Of a stretch of 6,981 nt of DNA, positions 1-6,888 are shown one piece after another. The stretch is taken from NCBI GenBank assembly GCA_015493425.1, contig WGDG01000133.1, positions 1 to 6,981 of the forward strand, in the 5' to 3' direction. The stretch comes from Sulfurovum sp. GTDB taxonomy: Bacteria; Campylobacterota; Campylobacteria; Campylobacterales; Sulfurovaceae. The notes below the pieces were generated by a model. That model did not search any database, was not told the origin of the DNA, and saw nothing but the letters and a program-made list of their open reading frames with translations. A program made the translations under genes and the position numbers. The number at the start of each line of letters is the position of its first letter. Positions within the stretch are counted from its first letter, which is position 1.

Positions 1-2
1 CC

Positions 3-428
3 TACCAAAAAAACAATGTCCGCTTTCTTGCCATCGGCGACATCAATGCCTTTTCCAGAAAACTGCAGGAGCGTATCCGCACTACAGAAGAGGCGACCAG
101 ACACAACAAAGACCTTACCCACGTTCTTGCCCTCAACTACGGTGGTCGTGCAGAGATCGTACATGCGGCAAACACGCTGCTTGCAGAGGGGAAAACAGAA
201 ATCACCGAAACAGATATCTCTTCGGCTCTGCAGACCCCCTACAGCGACATCGATCTGCTCATCCGCACCAGTGGCGAAGAGCGGGTCTCCAATTTTCTGC
301 TCTGGCAGATCTCCTATGCGGAGTTCTACTTTAGCCAAACACTCTGGCCCGATTTCACCACGCAGGAGCTCGATGAGATCGTCACCGACTATGAACAGCG
401 CACCCGTCGCTTTGGAGGACTGAAATGA
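3..428 (+). CDS. uppS: Undecaprenyl diphosphate synthase, C-terminal part (5' end outside window)
   Basis: This is the cis-prenyltransferase that extends farnesyl diphosphate with isopentenyl diphosphate to make the C55 lipid carrier used for peptidoglycan and other surface glycans; it acts at the cytoplasmic face of the inner membrane. Only the last 141 residues are present. They carry the family signatures: VRFLAIGD near visible residue 6, LNYGGRAEI at 44-52, LIRTSGEERVSNFLLWQ at 86-102 (the Arg/Glu/Arg/Ser set that binds isopentenyl diphosphate and Mg), YAEFYF, LWPDF, and the terminal RRFGG. About 90-100 N-terminal residues, including the catalytic Asp of the DGNGRWA motif, lie off the left edge. 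The TGA stop overlaps the ATG of the next gene in an ATGA quartet, so the two are translationally coupled. Identity is based on motif recognition and is secure; nothing suggests that it is broken. Confidence 0.96.
   Translation, partial: YQKNNVRFLAIGDINAFSRKLQERIRTTEEATRHNKDLTHVLALNYGGRAEIVHAANTLLAEGKTEITETDISSALQTPYSDIDLLIRTSGEERVSNFLLWQISYAEFYFSQTLWPDFTTQELDEIVTDYEQRTRRFGGLK
414..418 (+). promoter_or_regulatory. Ribosome-binding site of the prepilin peptidase gene
   Basis: GGAGG lies inside the last codons of uppS, six bases before the ATG at 425. Its strength and spacing support that start and fit coupled translation across the 4-base overlap. Confidence 0.75.
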
Positions 429-1165
429 CAATAACACTTTTAACTGCACTGGCCGTATTTATTTTTGGAACCATGATCGGCTCGTTTTTGAATGTCGTGA
501 TCTACCGTATTCCCAAGGGAGAGAGCATTGTCTTCCCTGCTTCTAAATGCCAAAGCTGCCAGACACCACTCAAGTGGTATCACAACATTCCCATTATCTC
601 CTGGCTCTTTTTAAGAGGAAAATGTGCCTTTTGCGGTGAGCCGATTGCAAAGCAGTACCCGATAGTCGAATTGGTTACCGGTCTTATCTTCACCGCACTC
701 TACTTCAAACTGGGTCTGGTATGGTACCTGCCTTTTGTGGCCGGCTCTTTTGCCGCACTTTTTGCACTGGTAATGATAGATTTCAAATATATGGCCGTTC
801 CCGACAATGTTAACTTCGCTGCGCTTGCCTTCGCCCTTGTACAGCCTGACTTTCTGCATGCGGCAATGTATGCAGCCATCGCTGCAGGCGGGCTCTACCT
901 CATCGGTCTGCTCTCCTCACTGATAGCACGGCGTGAAGCAATGGGCGGTGCCGATGTCATTGTTGCAGGTACGATGGGTGCACTGCTTGGCTTTCCCAAC
1001 TTTTTTGTAGCCATCTTTCTCTCCGCGATTTTGGCAATGATCCCTGCACTCATCAAACGTGACAGCGGTGTCCCTTTCGTTCCTTTTCTTGCCATGGCGA
1101 CCTTTATTGTCTATCTTTATGATACCCAGGCGACACAACTTCTGGAGAAGCTGATCTATGGTTAG
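425..1165 (+). CDS. pilD: Prepilin peptidase / N-methyltransferase (A24 family aspartyl protease)
   Basis: This polytopic inner-membrane enzyme cleaves the leader peptides of type IV pilin or pseudopilin precursors and, in bifunctional members, N-methylates the new N-terminus. The 246 residues show the full-length layout. The N-terminal helix contains GSFLNVVIYRIP (19-30). A cytoplasmic zinc-binding loop has two CxxC pairs (Cys42/Cys45 and Cys67/Cys70), as in bifunctional PilD. The first catalytic Asp is probably Asp119 in the segment MIDFKYMAVPD. The second is Asp177 in MGGAD, where the usual GxGD reads GGAD. VPFVPFLAMA (216-225) matches the conserved C-terminal IPFGPFLA region. It begins within the uppS stop codon and runs 8 bases into the next gene. 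No pilin genes are in the window, so the substrates may be type IV pilins, type II secretion pseudopilins or competence pseudopilins. The symbol is assigned by family. Confidence 0.93.
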   Translation: MTITLLTALAVFIFGTMIGSFLNVVIYRIPKGESIVFPASKCQSCQTPLKWYHNIPIISWLFLRGKCAFCGEPIAKQYPIVELVTGLIFTALYFKLGLVWYLPFVAGSFAALFALVMIDFKYMAVPDNVNFAALAFALVQPDFLHAAMYAAIAAGGLYLIGLLSSLIARREAMGGADVIVAGTMGALLGFPNFFVAIFLSAILAMIPALIKRDSGVPFVPFLAMATFIVYLYDTQATQLLEKLIYG

Positions 1166-2180
1166 TATCAGGGGGTACATCTCAACGAACTTTACCAAGT
1201 CGTTCATGACAATTTTCCTGCCCTTTTTTTTCATCATTTCACTGATCTACCTTGTCAAGATCTCTGCACTGACCGCACAGATACAGATCAGCTTTGGTGA
1301 ACTGCTGCAGCTTTTCAGCTACTCCATACCTGATATTATTTTCTATACCCTGCCACTCTCTTTTATTGCTGCACTGGCCAATACACTGCTGCGTCTCTCT
1401 TCAGACAACGAGCTCATTGCCCTTTATGCACTGGGGATGCCTGCAAAAAAGATACTGCGAGGCATTTGGCTCATTGCCCTGCTCTTTTCACTCCTGCTGC
1501 TAACCATTTCCTTTTTGGCAATGCCCATGAGCAAACAGCTCTACAAGTCGTTCAAAGATGAAAAAAAAGCAGAGGCCAAACTGAACATCATTCCGGGCAA
1601 ACTGGGACAGAAATTCGGTGATTTTTATGTCTATGTCAAAGAAAAGGAAGACAACGGTCTTTTTCATGACCTCGTCATCTACAACCGGACCGATATGAAA
1701 AATGAACAGTTTTTTGCAGCCCAAAAAGGAAAAATGAACAAAAACAATGGACAGACATCTCTACTGCTCTACAACGGTTTTGGCTACACTTACAGCAAAG
1801 ATCATCTCCAACAGGCCGAGTACAGGACACTAGAAGCATTCGACAGTGTAAAGCCTCAGAGTTTTCACTTTGAAAATATTATTGCCTACTGGGAAAAGGC
1901 TGCTGTAGACAAGCGCATTATGCACCGGCTCTTCTTTTTTCTCTATGTCAGCCTCATTCCGATATTGGCACTCTATATGGTTTCAGCCTTTGCGATGATC
2001 AACCCGAGGTATCAGGAAAACCATGCCTTTACAATCATTTTCGGTACCACACTGCTCCTCTATCTTACTGCTTCTTCTCTTGAAAAGTGGGGCTCACCAC
2101 TCCTGCTTGCTGCAGCCGTAATTCTGACAGTTGCCGCAGGGTATATACTCTTTCAAAAACGGGTAGCGAGGTATTTTTAA
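1158..2180 (+). CDS. LptF/LptG-family permease (LPS export ABC transporter membrane subunit)
   Basis: This is the membrane subunit of the Lpt exporter, which with the ATPase LptB extracts LPS from the inner membrane and passes it to the periplasmic bridge. The 340 residues give the family's architecture: three N-terminal membrane helices (about 17-36, 57-77 and 103-123), a periplasmic domain of about 130 residues (about 125-255) rich in short alternating strands as expected for the beta-jellyroll, and three C-terminal helices (about 256-278, 288-305 and 312-332). Between helices 2 and 3, the segment LSSDNELIALYALGMPAKKI resembles the LptB-coupling helix, with Glu85 in the place of the conserved Glu. 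The ATG at 1158 is preceded by GGAG at 1144-1147 and overlaps the previous stop by 8 bases. I cannot tell LptF from LptG by motif alone, so no symbol is given; the position matches a permease that I recall next to truA in Campylobacter. Confidence 0.9.
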   Translation: MVSIRGYISTNFTKSFMTIFLPFFFIISLIYLVKISALTAQIQISFGELLQLFSYSIPDIIFYTLPLSFIAALANTLLRLSSDNELIALYALGMPAKKILRGIWLIALLFSLLLLTISFLAMPMSKQLYKSFKDEKKAEAKLNIIPGKLGQKFGDFYVYVKEKEDNGLFHDLVIYNRTDMKNEQFFAAQKGKMNKNNGQTSLLLYNGFGYTYSKDHLQQAEYRTLEAFDSVKPQSFHFENIIAYWEKAAVDKRIMHRLFFFLYVSLIPILALYMVSAFAMINPRYQENHAFTIIFGTTLLLYLTASSLEKWGSPLLLAAAVILTVAAGYILFQKRVARYF

Positions 2181-2905
2181 TGCGCGTCAAGGCCACCATT
2201 GCCTATGACGGCAGTGCCTTTTACGGGTTTCAGCGTCAAACAAGCACACCACAGACCGTTACCGGATACATAGAAGCGGTGTTAAATCAACTGCACATAG
2301 AAACGCAAATTGTCGGTAGTGGAAGAACTGACCGGGGCGTCCATGCCACCGGACAAGTAATCCATTTCGATCTGCCGGATTACTGGCAGGATCTTGAAAA
2401 ACTCCAACACATTTTCAACCGACGACTTGATGCTATCCGGTTTCGCTCCCTGAAAAAAGTACCCGATAATTTTCATGCACGCTTTGATGCCAAAAAACGT
2501 TTATACCGCTATCTTTTCAAAACACAAGTTCCGACTGTATTTGAACGAAAATATCTTTCATATTATCCAGCCGGATTTGACGTGCATAAACTTCATGAAG
2601 CGCTTTGCCTGTTTGAAGGAGAGCATGACTTTCGTTACTTTCACAAGACAGGCTCAGAGCCGCATTCGACAGTACGCACCCTTTTTACTGCCCGCCATTA
2701 CACAAGACAGCATATTCATGTCATCACCTTTGAAGCAAACGGTTTTTTAAGATCCCAGGTAAGAATGATGGTGGAGAGCAGTATGCAGTATGCCCTCGGT
2801 ATGCTTTCCAAAGAAACGCTGATGCAACAACTTTCCGGCGAATGCAAAAGCATCACCAGGCTTGCACCTCCTGCCGGGCTGTATCTTGCAAAAATATCTT
2901 ATTGA
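2180..2905 (+). CDS. truA: tRNA pseudouridine synthase A (positions 38-40)
   Basis: TruA converts uridines 38-40 in the anticodon stem-loop of many tRNAs to pseudouridine in the cytoplasm. The 241-residue product is full length, with ATIAYDGSAFYGFQRQ at the N-terminus, the catalytic motif GSGRTDRGVHATGQV holding Asp51, FHARFDAKKRLYRY (98-111) with the conserved active-site Tyr region, FEANGFLRSQVRMMV (184-198), and the terminal APPAGLYLAKISY. The start is the ATG at 2180, which shares its A with the TAA stop of the permease gene (TAATG). A weak GAGG at 2168-2171 lies 8 bases upstream. The frame is open further upstream to an ATG at 2087, but that extension lies inside the permease gene and the conserved N-terminus begins at 2180. 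Its last 7 bases overlap the convergent kinase gene. Confidence 0.97.
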   Translation: MRVKATIAYDGSAFYGFQRQTSTPQTVTGYIEAVLNQLHIETQIVGSGRTDRGVHATGQVIHFDLPDYWQDLEKLQHIFNRRLDAIRFRSLKKVPDNFHARFDAKKRLYRYLFKTQVPTVFERKYLSYYPAGFDVHKLHEALCLFEGEHDFRYFHKTGSEPHSTVRTLFTARHYTRQHIHVITFEANGFLRSQVRMMVESSMQYALGMLSKETLMQQLSGECKSITRLAPPAGLYLAKISY

Positions 2906-5900
2906 TACTTCTGTAGTTTTTCTTTCACTTCAGAGACATGTATGCCTTCAATGATCTCTTCACAGCAAAAATCCATTTTCTGATGCGGTGCGCGGATCAC
3001 GATCGGTATGGCACCGCTGTCTTTGATGGTATCGGAAATCAGACATCCCACCCTGACAAAAGGGCGTCCGTCAAACAACACATATCTGTATTGCTTTTGA
3101 ACAATCTGATCCATCAAGGCATCTTCTGAATTAACTTTCTCTACCGTATAGCCAAGATTGTTCAGCATCTTCTCATACAGATTGCCAATCATACCCAAGG
3201 AGTGATACAGCAGGATATCGGCTTCAGCCTGTTCCAAAGGCTGCTTACTATCTACGACATTCTCCTCGTTCAAAGTATCTGACACTTCAGCTTCATGCTC
3301 TGTAACAGTTTCAGCATTTTGCCTATTTCCATCTTCCCTGTCATTCTGGGTCTTAGCCTCTTTTTCGACATTTTTTGATGCGTTCAAGTCATTTACATGT
3401 TTCTCTTGTGACCCATTTTCGGCAACATTCTCTTCTTTGTTCTTCTTAAGGGCTTTTGCGGGGAAGTACTCATACAGCACTGTATTGAGCCGGTCAAGAT
3501 CAATCGGTTTGGAAAGATAGTTGTCCATCCCTGCTTCAAGATACTTCTCTTTGTCTCCCTGCAGGGCATTGGCAGTCAAAGCAATAATGGGAATATGTTT
3601 CAAACGGTTCAACTTCTCATAACGTAAAATCTCAGCTGTCGCTTCAATCCCTCCCATCACCGGCATTTGAATATCCATAAAGATCAGATCATAGTCATTC
3701 TGTTTTCGCAGATTGAATGCTTCTTCTCCGTTATTGGCAACGGTGATTGTCAAGCCAAATCCTTCAAGTACCCTTCTAATGAGTTTTTGGTTGATCACAT
3801 TATCTTCAGCAACCAGTGCATGAATGCCTTCAAACCTGTAGTAGTCTTTTTCAACTGCCTCTGCTTCTGTCGGCTCCTCATCTTTTTCACACACTTCCAG
3901 GGCTGTCACCAGTTTGGTAAAATTGACCGGTTTGTAAATGATCTTTGTCACTTTGTCCGAAGGCACATTGAAATCTCTCTGGAGTTCACCCGTGGTCACC
4001 AGTACCAGTTTTCTTCCCAGGGTAAAGTAACGTTCAAGTTCACCTTTATGGCGGGTATAGGACTGGAAGAAGAAGATCACATCCGGCAGTGACCCTTCAT
4101 CTGCTTCAAATATTTCAGTACCATAATACACAGTTAATGATACACCAAGGTAATCAAAATATGCGATCAGGTTAATGTCAACCTGTCTGTAAATATCTTC
4201 TGACGGCAAGACCAATCCTACACTCAAGCCTTTAAAACGATGTGCGTAATTGATCTGTTCAACATCTTTCGCTTTCTTGAAGCTGATATCAAAGAAGAAA
4301 GTTGACCCCTCTCCCGGCGTACTGTCGACATCCAGTTTTCCGCCCATGTAAGAGACGATCCTGCTTGAAATGGAGAGCCCAAGCCCTGTACCGCCGTATT
4401 TACGGCTGGTAGAACTGTCCGCCTGAGAGAAAGCTTCAAAAATTTTCGCTTTCTGTTCTTCTGAAATCCCGATACCCGTATCGGAAATAGAAAAGTGCAG
4501 TTTTATCTCATCTTCAGTCTCTCCTACGTTACTGATAATGACATTGATCGCACCATGCACTTCAGTAAACTTCGTCGCATTGCTGATCAGGTTGATGATC
4601 ACCTGTGACACTTTGGTAGGGTCACCGACCAGGGTTTGCGGGATGGTAGGGTCAATGTAGATACCCAGCTCAATATCTTTGGAGAAGGCTTTTGCCGCGT
4701 AGGACTCTACCGCTGCTTCAAAGACTTCATAAGCATTGAATGGAATCGACTCGATCTCAAATTTGCCCGACCCCATTTTAGAGTAGTCCAGAATATCATT
4801 GATGATCCCGACAAGGTGATTGGAACTGGTATGGATAATATCGACAAACTCTTTCTGCTCTACATTCAGCGGTGTCTCTTTGAGCAGATCGGTAAAGCCG
4901 ATGATACCGTTAAGCGGTGTTCTAATCTCATGGGACATATTGGCAAGAAAAGTCTCTTTGTTCGCTTCATTTGCTTCGTTAATCGTCTGCGCGAGGAAAG
5001 CATAGATTTTTCCTGTATCCCTTGAAGCAATGATCTGTTTAAGCTCCTTGCTCTTTTCAGGGGTAAGCCCAATCTCGATGCTCTTAAGCGTGTTTTCAAG
5101 CAGCTTTTTCTCTTTATACATAATCCGGAAAAGATAAAGCAGGAACAGTGCAATGGCAGCAAAGAAAAGAGATACATACAGATACTGTTCCATCTTCTGC
5201 CGCTGCATTTCTGTCTGTGCTGCAAACTGTCGCTGCATTTTCGAAAGCATATTTGTTAAAACACCTTCAAGCAATGTACGCTTTTTTTCAAAAACCTGAT
5301 GTACATTTTCGCTGCTGACAGCATATTTTCCATTTTTTGCCCCCATCAGTATCATCGCTGTGTCATCCACACCCAGCCGGTCAAAGGCATCAACCGAGAA
5401 TGGCAGCGTAATACTCTTCTCATCATACAAAGGAAATACGTTTTTGGTATGTATTCTGTCCCAGGCAGTGAGTGATTTGGCTGTCATAGGCATTCTGTCT
5501 TGAACAGTTGCTTCCAAGAACGCCTCTTCCAATGCAAGACGGTATCTCAACTTTTCCAGACGTACGAAAGTGGGAAAGATCTTCATCGGTATGGTTGCAT
5601 TTTCATACATCTCTGTTAACGGTTCAAAAATATTTTCACCATATTCATTGAAAAAAATATCGGCATAATTATTGGCAACTGTATCAATTTTACTATGCAG
5701 GAAACCAAGGTTTTTACGCATATCAGTCAAATAGATACTTTTTTCTTCAAATTTTGGATTTTTCTCGATCCAGGATGTAAAATCAGAAATCTGTCCCAGT
5801 ACAACGTTCCGTTTTCCCTTCACTTCTGTTCTGTTTTTGCTCCCCATCATCTGCACACTTGCAAGTACTTCATCAATCAGCCCACTTTCAAGATTGGCAA

Positions 5901-6054
5901 TGTTCCTGACAAAAACAACTTCTTTCTCTTTTACCTGTGCTGCACGGTATTCACGGTATGCTCTGTACGCATACCATGATGAGACAGCCAACCCGATAAA
6001 TACAACCAAAAACAGAATATAAAAAATTGTTTTGTTATTAAAAATTCTTTTCAT
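2899..6054 (-). CDS. Membrane-bound hybrid sensor histidine kinase with one intact and two degenerate receiver domains
   Basis: This inner-membrane kinase should autophosphorylate on a His in response to a periplasmic signal and pass the phosphate to its own receiver. Order over 1051 residues: membrane helix 1 (about 10-30); a mostly helical periplasmic domain (31-290) resembling the NIT nitrate/nitrite-sensing fold; helix 2 (291-313); a helical cytoplasmic linker with no clear HAMP; HisKA with MSHEIRTPLNGIIGF and phospho-acceptor His375; HATPase_c with N-box NLISNATKF (Asn488/Asn492), DTGIGI (Asp525), FSQADSSTSRKYGGTGLGL; a degenerate receiver (609-720); an intact receiver (744-863) with Glu750/Asp751, Asp794, Thr827, Lys849; a charged linker (866-943); and a degenerate C-terminal receiver (944-1051). 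No HPt domain is visible, so onward phosphotransfer would need a separate protein. The ATG is preceded by AAGGAG at 6064-6069. It is the third visible gene of a minus-strand operon. The kinase call is certain; the sensor ligand is inference. Confidence 0.95.
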   Translation of the reverse strand: MKRIFNNKTIFYILFLVVFIGLAVSSWYAYRAYREYRAAQVKEKEVVFVRNIANLESGLIDEVLASVQMMGSKNRTEVKGKRNVVLGQISDFTSWIEKNPKFEEKSIYLTDMRKNLGFLHSKIDTVANNYADIFFNEYGENIFEPLTEMYENATIPMKIFPTFVRLEKLRYRLALEEAFLEATVQDRMPMTAKSLTAWDRIHTKNVFPLYDEKSITLPFSVDAFDRLGVDDTAMILMGAKNGKYAVSSENVHQVFEKKRTLLEGVLTNMLSKMQRQFAAQTEMQRQKMEQYLYVSLFFAAIALFLLYLFRIMYKEKKLLENTLKSIEIGLTPEKSKELKQIIASRDTGKIYAFLAQTINEANEANKETFLANMSHEIRTPLNGIIGFTDLLKETPLNVEQKEFVDIIHTSSNHLVGIINDILDYSKMGSGKFEIESIPFNAYEVFEAAVESYAAKAFSKDIELGIYIDPTIPQTLVGDPTKVSQVIINLISNATKFTEVHGAINVIISNVGETEDEIKLHFSISDTGIGISEEQKAKIFEAFSQADSSTSRKYGGTGLGLSISSRIVSYMGGKLDVDSTPGEGSTFFFDISFKKAKDVEQINYAHRFKGLSVGLVLPSEDIYRQVDINLIAYFDYLGVSLTVYYGTEIFEADEGSLPDVIFFFQSYTRHKGELERYFTLGRKLVLVTTGELQRDFNVPSDKVTKIIYKPVNFTKLVTALEVCEKDEEPTEAEAVEKDYYRFEGIHALVAEDNVINQKLIRRVLEGFGLTITVANNGEEAFNLRKQNDYDLIFMDIQMPVMGGIEATAEILRYEKLNRLKHIPIIALTANALQGDKEKYLEAGMDNYLSKPIDLDRLNTVLYEYFPAKALKKNKEENVAENGSQEKHVNDLNASKNVEKEAKTQNDREDGNRQNAETVTEHEAEVSDTLNEENVVDSKQPLEQAEADILLYHSLGMIGNLYEKMLNNLGYTVEKVNSEDALMDQIVQKQYRYVLFDGRPFVRVGCLISDTIKDSGAIPIVIRAPHQKMDFCCEEIIEGIHVSEVKEKLQKYQ

Positions 6055-6063
6055 TATACTGTA

Positions 6064-6069
6064 CTCCTT
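6064..6069 (-). promoter_or_regulatory. Ribosome-binding site of the hybrid kinase gene
   Basis: AAGGAG follows directly after the stop codon of the upstream secreted-protein gene and lies 9 bases before the kinase ATG. The whole 15-base gap is this site plus its spacer, so there is no room for a separate promoter and the two genes are probably co-transcribed. Confidence 0.8.
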
Positions 6070-6876
6070 CTACAGGTTTTTACTATGGTACAGTGCCAAA
6101 ACGTCTGCCTTTTCTTCAAAAAAGGAGATAGAGTCAAGCAATAAAGACGGAATAAAATATCTGTTTTCCTCCTGAACAACCCGGATATCCGATGAAAGGA
6201 TATTGGCAAGTAACAGTTCTGTCTTTTTCAATGTTTCCGGATAAGGATACTCATTGAAACGTGTAAACTCTACTCCAAGATCTTGGAGAGCCTGTTTCAT
6301 ATTTGCTTTGTTATTTTCCGTATCTAATCCCAGTTGCAATGCCATATAATATTTTCCCATACGCTCCAGCAGATATTTGATATTTTTGGATGCAACCAGC
6401 ATCTTCTCCTCTTTGGAAAAGTCATAGGCGTAGGTTTTTCCTATAGAATCTGCCCCTTCAAGGAGTGTTTCGCTGTAGTCAAGCATCAACGCAGCGGTAT
6501 CTCTCGTCGGTTTTTTCTTAAGAAAAGCCGATATTTCCTCTTTGCTGTAAGCCAGAAACTCCAAAACATCCTGCGTATCTTCATCTTTTGTCACCATGGA
6601 AATATCCCGTAAACTCTCTCCCAGCATGTCCAATGATGCATAAAGATCTTTATGTATTTTTTCATTTTCAGGGTTTAGGAAAAAGAAAAGATACTCTTTC
6701 CCAAGCTTTTGACTGAGATAACGTATGTTTTCTGTCGCTTCAATAATTTGCACATTTCCCCGTGTCACTTTGGCACTTTCCATACTGCTCTTTTTTGAAC
6801 TGTGTGCCGGTGATGCCTGTGCAACACCGTTATAGCCCATAAAAAACAACAGCACAAAATATAGAACCTTTTTCAT
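6070..6876 (-). CDS. Secreted, all-helical periplasmic protein with two PilJ-like repeats (putative sensory partner of the kinase)
   Basis: The 268-residue product starts with a Sec-type signal peptide (MKKVLYFVLLFFMGYNGVAQA, probable cut after Ala21 in AQA|SP) and has no other membrane segment, so it is probably soluble and periplasmic. The mature part is predicted all-helical and consists of two related halves. NIRYLSQKLGKEY (50-62) in the first aligns without gaps with NIKYLLERMGKYY (165-177) in the second, 115 residues later. These motifs resemble the N-terminal helix of PilJ-type ligand-binding domains (consensus near NLAGRQRMLSQRM), known from type IV pilus chemoreceptors and related to the NarX sensor region. 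It lies 15 bases upstream of the hybrid kinase gene and is read with it, which suggests a ligand-binding or signal-relay role for that kinase. Family membership is moderately supported; function is inference. A strong AAGGAG five bases before the ATG supports the start. Confidence 0.8.
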   Translation of the reverse strand: MKKVLYFVLLFFMGYNGVAQASPAHSSKKSSMESAKVTRGNVQIIEATENIRYLSQKLGKEYLFFFLNPENEKIHKDLYASLDMLGESLRDISMVTKDEDTQDVLEFLAYSKEEISAFLKKKPTRDTAALMLDYSETLLEGADSIGKTYAYDFSKEEKMLVASKNIKYLLERMGKYYMALQLGLDTENNKANMKQALQDLGVEFTRFNEYPYPETLKKTELLLANILSSDIRVVQEENRYFIPSLLLDSISFFEEKADVLALYHSKNL

Positions 6877-6881
6877 CGCGG

Positions 6882-6887
6882 CTCCTT
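6882..6887 (-). promoter_or_regulatory. Ribosome-binding site of the secreted PilJ-like protein gene
   Basis: AAGGAG, with a 5-base spacer before the ATG ending at 6876, sits in a 12-base gap after the preceding stop codon. This fixes the start and indicates an operon with the gene to the right. Confidence 0.8.
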
Positions 6888-6888
6888 T

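Noticed and set aside
16..423. An open plus-strand frame of 135 codons with an ATG near the left edge
   Set aside because: It is a shifted frame over the uppS gene; the frame beginning at base 3 gives clear undecaprenyl diphosphate synthase motifs, while this one is low-complexity and matches nothing.
917..1237. A 106-codon minus-strand open frame opposite the prepilin peptidase and permease genes
   Set aside because: It is antisense to well-supported genes and spans their junction; the basic, Cys/His-containing product resembles no known family.
2087..2179. A longer truA start at an in-frame ATG 31 codons upstream
   Set aside because: The extra residues lie within the permease gene and resemble no TruA N-terminus; the conserved ATIAYDGS segment begins right after the ATG at 2180.
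2880..2960. An intrinsic terminator between the convergent operons
   Set aside because: T-rich and A-rich runs are present, but I found no convincing GC-rich inverted repeat next to them on either strand.
2899..3459. A possible HPt domain at the C-terminus of the hybrid kinase
   Set aside because: The terminal domain is alternating strand/helix and aligns to the receiver domain, with no helical bundle or HPt-type His motif. His951 sits in the lost acidic pocket and is not an HPt histidine.
3667..4092. A 141-codon plus-strand open frame opposite the kinase gene
   Set aside because: It lies antisense to the receiver and pseudo-receiver regions, and its product shows no recognisable domain; it is a shadow of the kinase coding sequence.
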